A DNA stretch of 64,000 nucleotides from Bog-756 sp963829235 (GTDB lineage: Bacteria; Actinomycetota; Acidimicrobiia; Acidimicrobiales; RAAP-2), in the NCBI GenBank assembly GCA_963829235.1, contig CAWHIF010000010.1, positions 49,163-113,162 on the forward strand, in the 5' to 3' direction. The notes under the pieces were generated by a model. That model searched no databases. It was not told where the DNA came from and saw only the letters and a list, made by a program, of their open reading frames with translations. The position numbers were made by a program, and so were the translations under genes. Each line of letters begins with the position of its first letter. Within the stretch, counting starts at the first letter, position 1. Below are positions 27,572 to 34,887 of the stretch, in pieces.

Positions 27572-27644
27572 TCCGGGGTAGCTCAATCGGCAGAGCGAGC
27601 GGCTGTTAACCGCTAGGTTGAGAGTTCGAGTCTCTCCCCCGGAG
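27572..27644 (+). tRNA. tRNA-Asn (GTT)
   Basis: This 73-nt cloverleaf has acceptor strands TCCGGGG and CCCCGGA, and D arm GCTCAATCGGCAGAGC. The anticodon stem-loop centres on GTT at 27605-27607, exactly positions 34-36, and the T loop is GTTCGAGTC. CCA is not encoded. It is an orphan between rpoD and the accessory genes. Confidence 0.96.
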
Positions 27645-27833
27645 CATCGTCCTCGTGCAGTGTGCACGGGCGTCGGGAGCTGTGGGGGGCTCGGGGGTGT
27701 GGGGGCTCATGGGTGAGGGAGTCTCAGCGGTGAGGGAGTCTCAGCCGGGGGAGTGGCATATGGTGGTGCGGGCTTCCATGATCCTGTCGACGTGGTCTTC
27801 CGACATTCGATCCGATGAGCCCGGTGGTGCGAT

Positions 27834-28106
27834 ATGACTGATCCCATCGACGAACCGCCTCCGGCAAAGTCGAGTGACGTGAACTGCGAGTCCCGACGTG
27901 GAGGTGGCGAGGTCTGGCTTTCGGAGCGGATCGAACTTCGGCCCGCGCTCGTGCAGGGCTGCATCGAGTGGCTCGAGGACCAGCCTGGCGTCGACCGTGT
28001 GATCTATGAGGGGGCTGATGTGCTGCTCGTCGATGGCCGCTTCGATGAGGCCCTCCAGGACGGGCTGAAGGCTTGGTGGACCGAGCGGATCGACGACCCC
28101 GCCTGA
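27834..28106 (+). CDS. Hypothetical protein
   Basis: The 90-residue protein has an acidic, Pro-rich start (TDPIDEPPPAKSSD) and a compact second half (RPALVQGCIEWLEDQPGVDR, DVLLVDGRFDEALQDGLKAW) that reads like a small alpha/beta fold. No family is recognised. It is the first of three small same-strand genes after tRNA-Asn. No strong ribosome binding site is seen. Confidence 0.45.
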   Translation: MTDPIDEPPPAKSSDVNCESRRGGGEVWLSERIELRPALVQGCIEWLEDQPGVDRVIYEGADVLLVDGRFDEALQDGLKAWWTERIDDPA

Positions 28107-28233
28107 GGCGGGTCGTGGCGGAGGATGGCGCGGCGGGGGATCCCCCACTTGCTGAGATCGATCCCTCCGACGGTCGCCGACAGGACAGAGGCGCCGTGCA
28201 TCCACCCGTTCGGGTCGACTGCGGGCCGACAAT

Positions 28234-28539
28234 GTGACCAAGGACCCTGGAAGTCCCTCCGGCAACTGGGTGACGATGGCTGTGAGGGTCACCGAACCTG
28301 GCACGTTCCTGGTTCGATGGGAACGGATTGGAGGCACCGCCATGGCGATGTTGTGTTTTTTGGGTATGTGGGCGCTCTACTTCTGGCTGGCTCGAATCTG
28401 CCTCCGGGGGTCCGTTGCCACGGCCAGGGCCAAGGGCCGCACGACCTCCGACGCCCGGGACAGCGCCTCTCGTGGAGGGGTCCCCGATACCGTCCCCGCC
28501 GAGTGGATCGAGGCATACAGGGCGGAGAACGGTGCCTGA
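28234..28539 (+). CDS. Hypothetical single-span membrane protein
   Basis: This 101-residue protein starts at GTG. It has a soluble N-terminus, one hydrophobic helix (AMAMLCFLGMWALYFWLARI) and a basic/polar tail rich in Ala, Arg and Ser. It overlaps the next start by 8 bp, which supports a coupled pair. No family is recognised. Confidence 0.4.
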   Translation: MTKDPGSPSGNWVTMAVRVTEPGTFLVRWERIGGTAMAMLCFLGMWALYFWLARICLRGSVATARAKGRTTSDARDSASRGGVPDTVPAEWIEAYRAENGA

Positions 28540-28807
28540 TCCCGTGACCGATCTGGAGTCGGCCGCCGACCCAGTCGGTTTCGCCACGCCCGGTGATGCC
28601 GACACGGTCGTCGCCATCGAATCGTGGAATGAATCCGGGGTGGAGATGGTCACCGTCGAGTTCACGGACGGACAGATCCAGAGCATGCCCATGACCAAAT
28701 CGGAAGCTCGGGCGAAGGCGCAACGTTGCTTCGGATCCGGCGAGATGACCGAGACCAAGCGGAACGGGATCTCGCATCGATGGACCCGGCCATCACACCC
28801 CGAATGA
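28532..28807 (+). CDS. Hypothetical protein
   Basis: The chosen GTG at 28532 follows GGCGGAGAAC and overlaps the previous gene by 8 bp. The 91-residue protein is acidic at first (DLESAADPVG). It has a strand-rich centre (DTVVAIESWN, EMVTVEFTDGQIQSMPMTKS) and an Arg/Lys-rich end. No function can be assigned. Downstream lies a G-rich repeat and then the hydrolase gene. Confidence 0.4.
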   Translation: MPDPVTDLESAADPVGFATPGDADTVVAIESWNESGVEMVTVEFTDGQIQSMPMTKSEARAKAQRCFGSGEMTETKRNGISHRWTRPSHPE

Positions 28808-28910
28808 CCCGGTGCCGATCGCGCCATCGTCAAATGTGATGATGGCGGGAGGGATGTGGTTGTGTCAGAATTTTCGACAGGGGAAAGAGGCAGTCGACTC
28901 GACAGCGGGG

Positions 28911-28983
28911 TGGGGGCAGGGGCAATGGGCAGGGGCAGTGGGCAGGGGCAGTGTGCAGGGCAGGGGCAGTGGGCAGGGCAGTG
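28911..28983 (+). repeat. G-rich degenerate tandem repeat (GGGCAGTG type)
   Basis: About 73 bp made of GGGGCAGTGGGCAG-like units with variable length (5-8 copies by how they are cut). It is intergenic, between a hypothetical gene and the hydrolase gene. Runs of three and four Gs spaced by short loops could form a G-quadruplex on the plus strand. Confidence 0.7.
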
Positions 28984-29066
28984 ATGCGCGGGGGCACTGA
29001 CTCCGGAGTCAGCGCGATGGGGCACGTGCGCGATGTACACCGCACGCCGAATCCGAGCGCTGAACG

Positions 29067-29648
29067 TTGAGCAGAGCGCTCGTCTTCGTCGGGGGCTTCG
29101 CCGCTCCCGGTAATGAATGGCCGCTCACCCCGATCCGGCGCAGCGCCCGTGAACAGGGCTGGCGGACGAAGTACTTCAACGAACGATTGGCCTTCGGGCC
29201 ACTCACCACCTCGGCGGAGCGTCTGGTCAGGCTCAACGAACAGCTGGCCGAGACCCACGACGCCATCGTCGTCGTCGGACACTCGATGGGAGGACTCGTC
29301 GCCGAGCACGCCGCTGCGCTGGGGGCACCCATCGACGCCGTCGTCACGATCTGTACCCCCCACCAGGGTCACTTTCTCTCTCGCTTCGGCCCGCTACCGG
29401 TCATGAGGGAGATGGGGACCAACAGCGGCTACCTCAAAGGCGTGGACGCCATTCCCGGCCCACGTCCACCGATCCTGGTGGTCACTGCGGCGAGAGACCG
29501 ATTGGTTCCCAAGCGGGCCACTCGACCGAACCGGCCGCATACTGTCCTCGAAGTGCCGAACGTCGGGCACCTGGGCGTGATCTTCGACCAGGGTGCGGCC
29601 GACGCCATGTTGGAGTGGGCCGATGCTCGGGTACGGGAGACTGCCTGA
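29067..29648 (+). CDS. Alpha/beta hydrolase (lipase-like)
   Basis: This 193-residue protein starts at a TTG. RALVFVGGFAAPGNEW opens the fold with the oxyanion region. The nucleophile elbow is VVVGHSMGGLVAEHAA with Ser in GHSMG. DRLVP near 150 fits the acid residue and VGHLGV near 172 the catalytic His. It is short but has the full triad and no signal peptide, so it is likely a cytosolic esterase or thioesterase. It is convergent with the solute-binding protein gene. Confidence 0.75.
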   Translation: MSRALVFVGGFAAPGNEWPLTPIRRSAREQGWRTKYFNERLAFGPLTTSAERLVRLNEQLAETHDAIVVVGHSMGGLVAEHAAALGAPIDAVVTICTPHQGHFLSRFGPLPVMREMGTNSGYLKGVDAIPGPRPPILVVTAARDRLVPKRATRPNRPHTVLEVPNVGHLGVIFDQGAADAMLEWADARVRETA

Positions 29649-29695
29649 CGAGGCCTCGTGAGAGCGCGCTCCCCCCGGAACGTCGTCCTTCCGGC

Positions 29696-31027
29696 TCACG
29701 TCCCGGGCGTGCCGACCGGCGGTGTGACCGGTACGGGGTGCTTCACATTGTTCTGCAGGCAGACGAACACCTGGTTGCCCTTGCGAAAGACGGGCACGAA
29801 CTTCGTCCCCTGGACCTGTACATAGGCATCGCATATCGGATAGGTGGTCTGGGTGTGGGCCGTCTCCCAGTTGGTCACGGTGGAGACACCGCCACCGTTG
29901 TTGGCAGTGAAGTGGTTGGTGATATTGATGACGTTGGCTTGGGTGAGGTCGTTTCCGGCCGCCTTGATGGCGTCGGCCAGCAGCGCGGCAGACTGCCAGC
30001 CCTGTAACGCGGTGCCGTTGTAGGTGAAGGCCGGCTCGTACTTGTTCATCTCTTCGATGTAGGTTTTCATCCCCGGATAGGCGTTGTCGATCTGTGCCGC
30101 CTCGTAGGGGACCGTCCCCGAGAGCCCCAGGTACACACCCTTCATCAGGTTGCTGTACTGGGCCAGAAGTGACCGGTCGTACCCGTTGAGCCATAGCTGG
30201 GTGATCTTGAGCCCGTACTGCTGGATGGCCCGGGCCATGGTGATGTTGTCGCTCTCCTGCATGCACGACATCACCATGTCGCTGCCGGCCTGTTGCATCC
30301 GCTGCACGGCGGACGAGTAATTCCCACCGAGTTGGGCACCGACATCCTCGTAGCTCACGTCGAACCCGTTCTGACGCAGCACGTTGGCCGCGGTCGAACA
30401 GGCATCGTAGGAGGAGGAGATGGCAGGTCCGTAGCTGATCACCGCAACCGACTTGGACTTGGTCTGCTTCATGAAATACACATAGGACGGCGCGCCAGCC
30501 GCGTAGTTCTGCACCGAGTTGCCGCCCGCGCCGAACAGGTTGGGAGCATTGGCCCAGTTCCCGCTCACGTTGTACCCATAGGTGGGCGTGCCGGTCTCGA
30601 CGAAGTAGTTGGGGGTGAACCAGTACGACGCCACCATCACCGCGAAGACGTGGTCCTGGTCGATCAGGGTGTGGGTCAGCTGGGTGAACTGGCTGGGCGA
30701 TCCACCGTCGTCGAGGTTGTAAGCCAGGACCAGCTTCCTCCCGTTGATGCCGCCCTGGGCGTCGACCATGTCGAAGTAGGCCTTGACGCCGGGGGCCAAG
30801 CCGTCGAAGTCGGCGGCGATGGAGCCGCTCAGAGTGGAGATGGCTCCCACGTCGATGGCCGTCGACTTCACCCCCGGTGCGGTGCCGGTCTTCTGCGGCG
30901 CCGACGAGGTCGTGGGAGCGACGGACGTCGACGTCGTCGACGGGGAGGATGAACATCCGGCGACGGCAATGGCGATCCCCAGCGCCAATGCACCCGGCAC
31001 GACGCGGATCCCCCGGTGTTCCCCCAT
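29696..31027 (-). CDS. ABC transporter substrate-binding lipoprotein (branched-chain amino acid type)
   Basis: The ATG at 31027 follows GAAAGGA at good spacing, giving 443 residues. The signal peptide ends in a lipobox (ALGIAIAVAGC), followed by a Ser/Thr/Pro linker. The mature part is a type I periplasmic-binding fold of the LivJ class: DVGAISTLSGSIAADFDGLA, YFDMVDAQGGINGRKLVLAY, then a second lobe. It would capture a small solute outside the membrane. No permease or ATPase genes are adjacent, so it is an orphan here. Confidence 0.85.
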   Translation of the reverse strand: MGEHRGIRVVPGALALGIAIAVAGCSSSPSTTSTSVAPTTSSAPQKTGTAPGVKSTAIDVGAISTLSGSIAADFDGLAPGVKAYFDMVDAQGGINGRKLVLAYNLDDGGSPSQFTQLTHTLIDQDHVFAVMVASYWFTPNYFVETGTPTYGYNVSGNWANAPNLFGAGGNSVQNYAAGAPSYVYFMKQTKSKSVAVISYGPAISSSYDACSTAANVLRQNGFDVSYEDVGAQLGGNYSSAVQRMQQAGSDMVMSCMQESDNITMARAIQQYGLKITQLWLNGYDRSLLAQYSNLMKGVYLGLSGTVPYEAAQIDNAYPGMKTYIEEMNKYEPAFTYNGTALQGWQSAALLADAIKAAGNDLTQANVINITNHFTANNGGGVSTVTNWETAHTQTTYPICDAYVQVQGTKFVPVFRKGNQVFVCLQNNVKHPVPVTPPVGTPGT

Positions 31028-31169
31028 GGCCGTCCTTTCTCCCGGCAACGGCTGCAGCCGCCACCATATCCGCCATTCCCGGACCACGCTCAGCGTCATC
31101 CTCCCAGGCCGGAGGGAGGCCCGCGGCCCGAGAGGGACCCACCTGCCCTACGCTCTTCCGGTGCCGGCA

Positions 31170-31319
31170 ATGGATCCGAAGTGGTGTGGAGTCTGCGGTC
31201 ATCCGGGCTCGCACGCCCCCGGTGACCGCTCCGGTTCGGGAACCGGCCGGTACTGCGACGAATGCGATCACTGCTGGGCCGACCGACAGAACAACGACAG
31301 GCCGCCACATCACACATGA
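31170..31319 (+). CDS. Small Cys-rich putative zinc-ribbon protein
   Basis: The 49-residue frame MDPKWCGVCGHPGSHAPG has CXXC near the start and YCDECDHCWADRQ in the middle, so two Cys pairs could bind zinc. GTG 31161 is an alternative start. The Cys spacing, not similarity, is the only support. It lies between the divergent solute-binding gene and a PH-like gene. Confidence 0.35.
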   Translation: MDPKWCGVCGHPGSHAPGDRSGSGTGRYCDECDHCWADRQNNDRPPHHT

Positions 31320-31552
31320 CCGCGGAGCCGCTCCCGCGATGCCGGGTGGAGGCAGGATCGTCGTCGGTTCGGACGTGCGACGAAACGGGGTCGCAGCGGA
31401 CGACGGGATCCATCTCGGACGACCTGTTCCGACGGCGCCCTCGGACCCGAGATTCGGGCAGACGCCGCGGGACCCTGGGCCACCGGGTAAGCTGGCAGCA
31501 GCGACATCATTTGTGGATTATCCGACGGCAGGGGCAGTTGGGTGCGGGGCTG

Positions 31553-31948
31553 GTGCACAATGATCTGATCACCGAGCGAGCTTGGGAGAGGCTGCGGCGG
31601 GACCCGTCGATGCCGCAACGGTGGGAGCTCGTGGCTGACCGATTGGATGCCGGCGAGGCCATCCAGTTCGACACGCTGGCCAAGTGGCGAGAGCTCGGAG
31701 CCGGGCACGAGGAACCAGAGGCCGAAGGGTTCCTGGTTCTCACCGACCGCCGTCTGCTGTTCGCCACATTCGCGCTGGGTGTCCACCTCGACGTGCGGAT
31801 TTCGCGGATCACCAACGCGTGGGTCACCCGCCTGAAGGCGAGGGTGGCACACCTCGAAGTGGAGACGGGTGATCGACGGGTCCACGCCTTCTGGACGGCA
31901 GCCAAGCCGGCCTGGCTGGTCGTCGGAGCCGTACACGGGGGTACGTGA
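31553..31948 (+). CDS. Hypothetical protein with PH-like (bacterial GRAM/bPH) features
   Basis: The protein is about 131 residues from the GTG at 31553; TTG 31538 is an alternative. After a helical start (AWERLRRDPSMPQRWE) comes GEAIQFDTLAKWREL, then EGFLVLTDRRLLFATFALGV and a series of short strands (RVAHLEVETGDRRVHAFW). LVLTDRRLLF is the pattern seen in bacterial PH/GRAM-like domains. Function is unknown. Confidence 0.5.
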   Translation: MHNDLITERAWERLRRDPSMPQRWELVADRLDAGEAIQFDTLAKWRELGAGHEEPEAEGFLVLTDRRLLFATFALGVHLDVRISRITNAWVTRLKARVAHLEVETGDRRVHAFWTAAKPAWLVVGAVHGGT

Positions 31949-32173
31949 CTCGCTGACGAAGGACGGGTGCGGGACCCCTCGGCTCCGGCCGGTGGTCAGA
32001 GTGGTCGTTCCCCTCAGCTAGCCTCTGTCGCACCGTGTTACCTCGGGGGCTCGCAACTCGGTCGGTAGGGGTGCCGTGGCGTCCGACGTGGGTCGGATAC
32101 CGGAAACATGGGTATCGACGAGAAGAACAGTCCGATCGGGTCGTGACGCGTCGGGCGCTGCGAGGCAGCAACG

Positions 32174-32680
32174 ATGACAGAGGGACGGTCAACGATGCCA
32201 GGTCATGAGAGGCGGGCCGGGGACGCCATCGTCCTTCCCGTGTTCCTTGTCGACGATCGATGCCTGATCGAGCAGGCCGATGGAGAGATTGTCGGATTCG
32301 GGTACAAGCCCTTCCTCGACGAGGCCAGGACGGTGGAGCTCGTCGAGGATGACGGCGCTCCGGTGCTTCCGGGCGTCTTCTACACCCGGGTGGCCGGCGT
32401 CTCCTTCCACGATGACGCCCTCCAGCTTCCCCATTTCGCCGCGGGCCAGAAGGTCGAGATCAGGCATGAGCCGGCGAATCCGTCGGATCGCAGCGCATTG
32501 GCGATCTTCGGTGGTGGCCAGCGGGTGGGATACCTCCCCGGGCCGATCGCCGAGGTGCTGGCACCCTCTGGTACGAGAGCGGGGCACGGCGTGATCCTGA
32601 TGGAATGGTCGACGAACGGCGTGCGCAACGGGATCTCCGTGCTCGGCTCCATGCACGTCGAGCTCTCGGTATCGACCTGA
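32174..32680 (+). CDS. HIRAN-domain protein
   Basis: The 168-residue protein starts at ATG 32174 or 32195. TRVAGVSFHDDALQLPHFAA followed by GQKVEIRHEPANPSDRSALA and GGGQRVGYLPGPIAEVLAP is a HIRAN domain (HIP116/Rad5 N-terminal type). That domain binds DNA 3' ends or stalled forks in fork-remodelling proteins. Here it stands alone, without a helicase or nuclease domain, as in several bacterial members. It lies 146 bp upstream of a tRNA used as an island boundary. A DNA-repair or element-linked role is inference. Confidence 0.75.
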   Translation: MTEGRSTMPGHERRAGDAIVLPVFLVDDRCLIEQADGEIVGFGYKPFLDEARTVELVEDDGAPVLPGVFYTRVAGVSFHDDALQLPHFAAGQKVEIRHEPANPSDRSALAIFGGGQRVGYLPGPIAEVLAPSGTRAGHGVILMEWSTNGVRNGISVLGSMHVELSVST

Positions 32681-32826
32681 GACCGGCAGGGACACCCCAC
32701 CCCGGTCGACGTGGACCCGGTACAACCCGGTACCCTTCCCGGTCTGGGAAGATCCCACCAGCTCTGGGAGGCGTCGAGCCCCAGGACGGGGCGATGGGAC
32801 AATAGCCGTCGAACATGACCAACCCA

Positions 32827-32899
32827 GGGGCAGTAGCTCAGTGGTCAGAGCAGGGGACTCATAATCCCTCGGTCGCAGGTTCGATCCCTGCCTGCCCCA
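32827..32899 (+). tRNA. tRNA with CAT anticodon, probably tRNA-Ile2 (lysidine-modified)
   Basis: 73 nt; acceptor strands GGGGCAG and CTGCCCC pair fully, and CAT occupies 32860-32862, positions 34-36. The anticodon arm GGGACTCATAATCCC and TAGCTCAGTGGTCAGAGCAG resemble E. coli tRNA-Ile2 closely. Pairing at 1-72 rules out an initiator. Elongator tRNA-Met remains possible. Its 3' part is copied at 37962-37980. Confidence 0.9.
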
Positions 32900-33256
32900 C
32901 CCCAGCCTGCCTCACACTGCCTGCCCCACCACAGCCCCACCACAGCCCCAAGGGGACCACCACGGGCACGGCACAGCGAAGGCCGATGGCGATCGTGCCC
33001 TGAGACGGCCTCGTCGACCGCTGGTGCAGAGCGCGCACTACAGAACACCCGTAGAGTCCGAAACTCGACTGGGTCCGCGGAGATCAAGATCCTGCTGATG
33101 CTTGGGCAGGAGCGGCGAAGTGGGCGTCGCGAACCGACAACCCCGACCCTGCCGTCGGAGGCCATTATCAAATGGCCGATGCCGTCGAGACGGGGCATCA
33201 TGCCCATGATCGTCGCGTTGGTCAGTTGGTATTTGAGTTTTGCTAGCGTCACGCCT
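32900..33256 (+). other. Intergenic region with duplicated tRNA acceptor end
   Basis: CTGCCTGCCCCACC, the last part of the tRNA (32888-32901), recurs exactly at 32917-32930, and degenerate CCCCACCACAG units follow to about 32950. No convincing gene is seen in the rest. TAGCGT at 33244-33249 is 7 nt before the next start. Confidence 0.6.
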
Positions 33257-34549
33257 GTGGGCGACATGCCTGGCCCGGCCGCAGATCCCCCGGTAACCCA
33301 AAGCCGGGAGTTCTGGGTGCTCGTGGGCTACGCCGCTGCCCTCGGCGTGTTCGGAGCATTCGCGGGACTGGCCTTCCTGGGGATAGTCAAGCTCGGGTCA
33401 GAGTGGAACACCGATTACAGTCCCGGCTGGTTCGGCGGGCACTGGTGGTGGGTGGTGGCCACAGCCGCCACCGGCCTCGTGGTTGGCCTGCTACGGCGGC
33501 TCACTCGCCTGCCCGGGGAGATTCCCGGCTTGTTCGACGACCTTCGAGCAGGGCGCGTCAGTCCCCGATTCGTGCCGGGGACTATGGCCGTCTCGGCGGT
33601 GTCACTGATCGGTGGCGCGAGCGTCGGTCCCGAGAAGGTGCTGACCTCCATGGGCGGCGGCATCGGCACCTGGGTGGCTCAGCGACGAGGGCTGGGCAAC
33701 GAGGATTCTCAGGTGAACACGATGGCCGGCATCGCTGGCATCTTCGGTGGGTTGTTCTCCAGCCCGGTGATCGTGGTGATGCTGATCCTCGAAGTTGTCC
33801 GCCCGGGCGGACACCGATTCAGCAAAACCCTGGTCACGGACATCGTTGCCGCGAGCGTCTCCTTCGGGGTCTACTTCGCAATCGCAGGCGCTGTGTTCCT
33901 CGGCGCTTACCAGGTGCCCCGGTACGCGTTTGAGGACTGGCAGCTGCTCGTCGGCATCCCCCTCGGTCTATTCGGCGCCTTGGTGACGATCCTGACCGCT
34001 GGCTTCATGATGCTGGCCTCGCGACTGTTCGGCTGGCTGAAGGTCCCCATGATCGTGAAATCAACGCTGGGCGGCATCATGTTCGGCATCGTCGGCGTGG
34101 CACTCCCGCTGACGATGTTCTCAGGCGCCAACCAGCTCAATTCCGTGGTCAGGGGGGCGAGCACACTGGGCCTTGGACTGTGCATCGCGATCCTGATCGC
34201 CAAGATGTTCACGTACGCGGTCAGCCAGGGCAGCGGATTCGTGGGCGGCCCCATCTTCCCGACGCTGTTCATCGGCGGAACAGCCGGGGTCGTCATCCAC
34301 CTGGCCATTCCCGGGCTTCCGCTGGGGTTGGCGTTCAGCTGCATGCTCACCACCGTCTTGGTGTCGTTCGCCGCCGCGCCGTTCGCAATGGTATTGATGG
34401 CTGCGATTCTGACCCACGTGGGGCCACTGCAGACCTTTCCCATCCTGATCGCCGTCGTCACTGCGTTCCTCTCCGTAGAAGCCGCGAAATACTTCTTCGC
34501 GAATCGCAAGCAGGGGCGTTCGTGGGCGCCCTTCGTCCCCCTTCCGTGA
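33257..34549 (+). CDS. ClC-type voltage-gated chloride channel/transporter family protein
   Basis: I use the GTG at 33257, which sits 7 nt after a TAGCGT hexamer; ATG 33266 (MPGPAADPP) is close. The protein is about 430 residues with 10-12 hydrophobic helices. GGASVGPEKVLTSMGGGIG matches the ClC GxxGP filter motif, and GSGFVGGPIFPTLFIGGTAG matches the second GXFXP motif. There are no C-terminal CBS domains. The glutamate that gates transport sits in the GPE order here, as in GPEKVL, rather than GREGP. It moves chloride or a related anion across the membrane. Confidence 0.85.
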   Translation: MGDMPGPAADPPVTQSREFWVLVGYAAALGVFGAFAGLAFLGIVKLGSEWNTDYSPGWFGGHWWWVVATAATGLVVGLLRRLTRLPGEIPGLFDDLRAGRVSPRFVPGTMAVSAVSLIGGASVGPEKVLTSMGGGIGTWVAQRRGLGNEDSQVNTMAGIAGIFGGLFSSPVIVVMLILEVVRPGGHRFSKTLVTDIVAASVSFGVYFAIAGAVFLGAYQVPRYAFEDWQLLVGIPLGLFGALVTILTAGFMMLASRLFGWLKVPMIVKSTLGGIMFGIVGVALPLTMFSGANQLNSVVRGASTLGLGLCIAILIAKMFTYAVSQGSGFVGGPIFPTLFIGGTAGVVIHLAIPGLPLGLAFSCMLTTVLVSFAAAPFAMVLMAAILTHVGPLQTFPILIAVVTAFLSVEAAKYFFANRKQGRSWAPFVPLP

Positions 34550-34887
34550 ACACCAGAAGCCGCCAGTGACTTTCTGAGCACGAAAGACTCTCATTGGTGT
34601 CAGGGCAGTCCCGGCAAGGTGCGAGACTTGAGCGGTGATCGGGTTCCTTTCATACCGCCGAGGTGCATGAGCGCTGGATTGCTCGAGGAGATTTCGCCGG
34701 GACGCCCATCAACCCACATCATCGACTCCTCGCTTCCGGCGCCGATGGTGTGGACATCAGCGCAAGGACAACGAATGCAGGGGGTGGAATCGCCACGCCC
34801 GTCGCCAGGTCGACCTGACCCTCGATGATCCGACCCCAGCGGGCACCTAGGATGGCCTTCATCGGATCGAGAGAACGGGAGGTGGTT
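34550..34887 (+). other. Intergenic region without a convincing gene
   Basis: 338 bp between the ClC gene and the repeat-protein gene. Short frames exist on both strands, but none has a start signal or recognisable sequence. GGGAGG at 34877-34882 is the ribosome binding site of the next gene. Confidence 0.5.

Noticed and set aside
32886..32950. CRISPR-like or satellite array after the CAT tRNA (CCTGCCCCACC units)
   Set aside because: Units are too short and irregular and there are no spacers of even length. It is a small degenerate duplication of the tRNA end.
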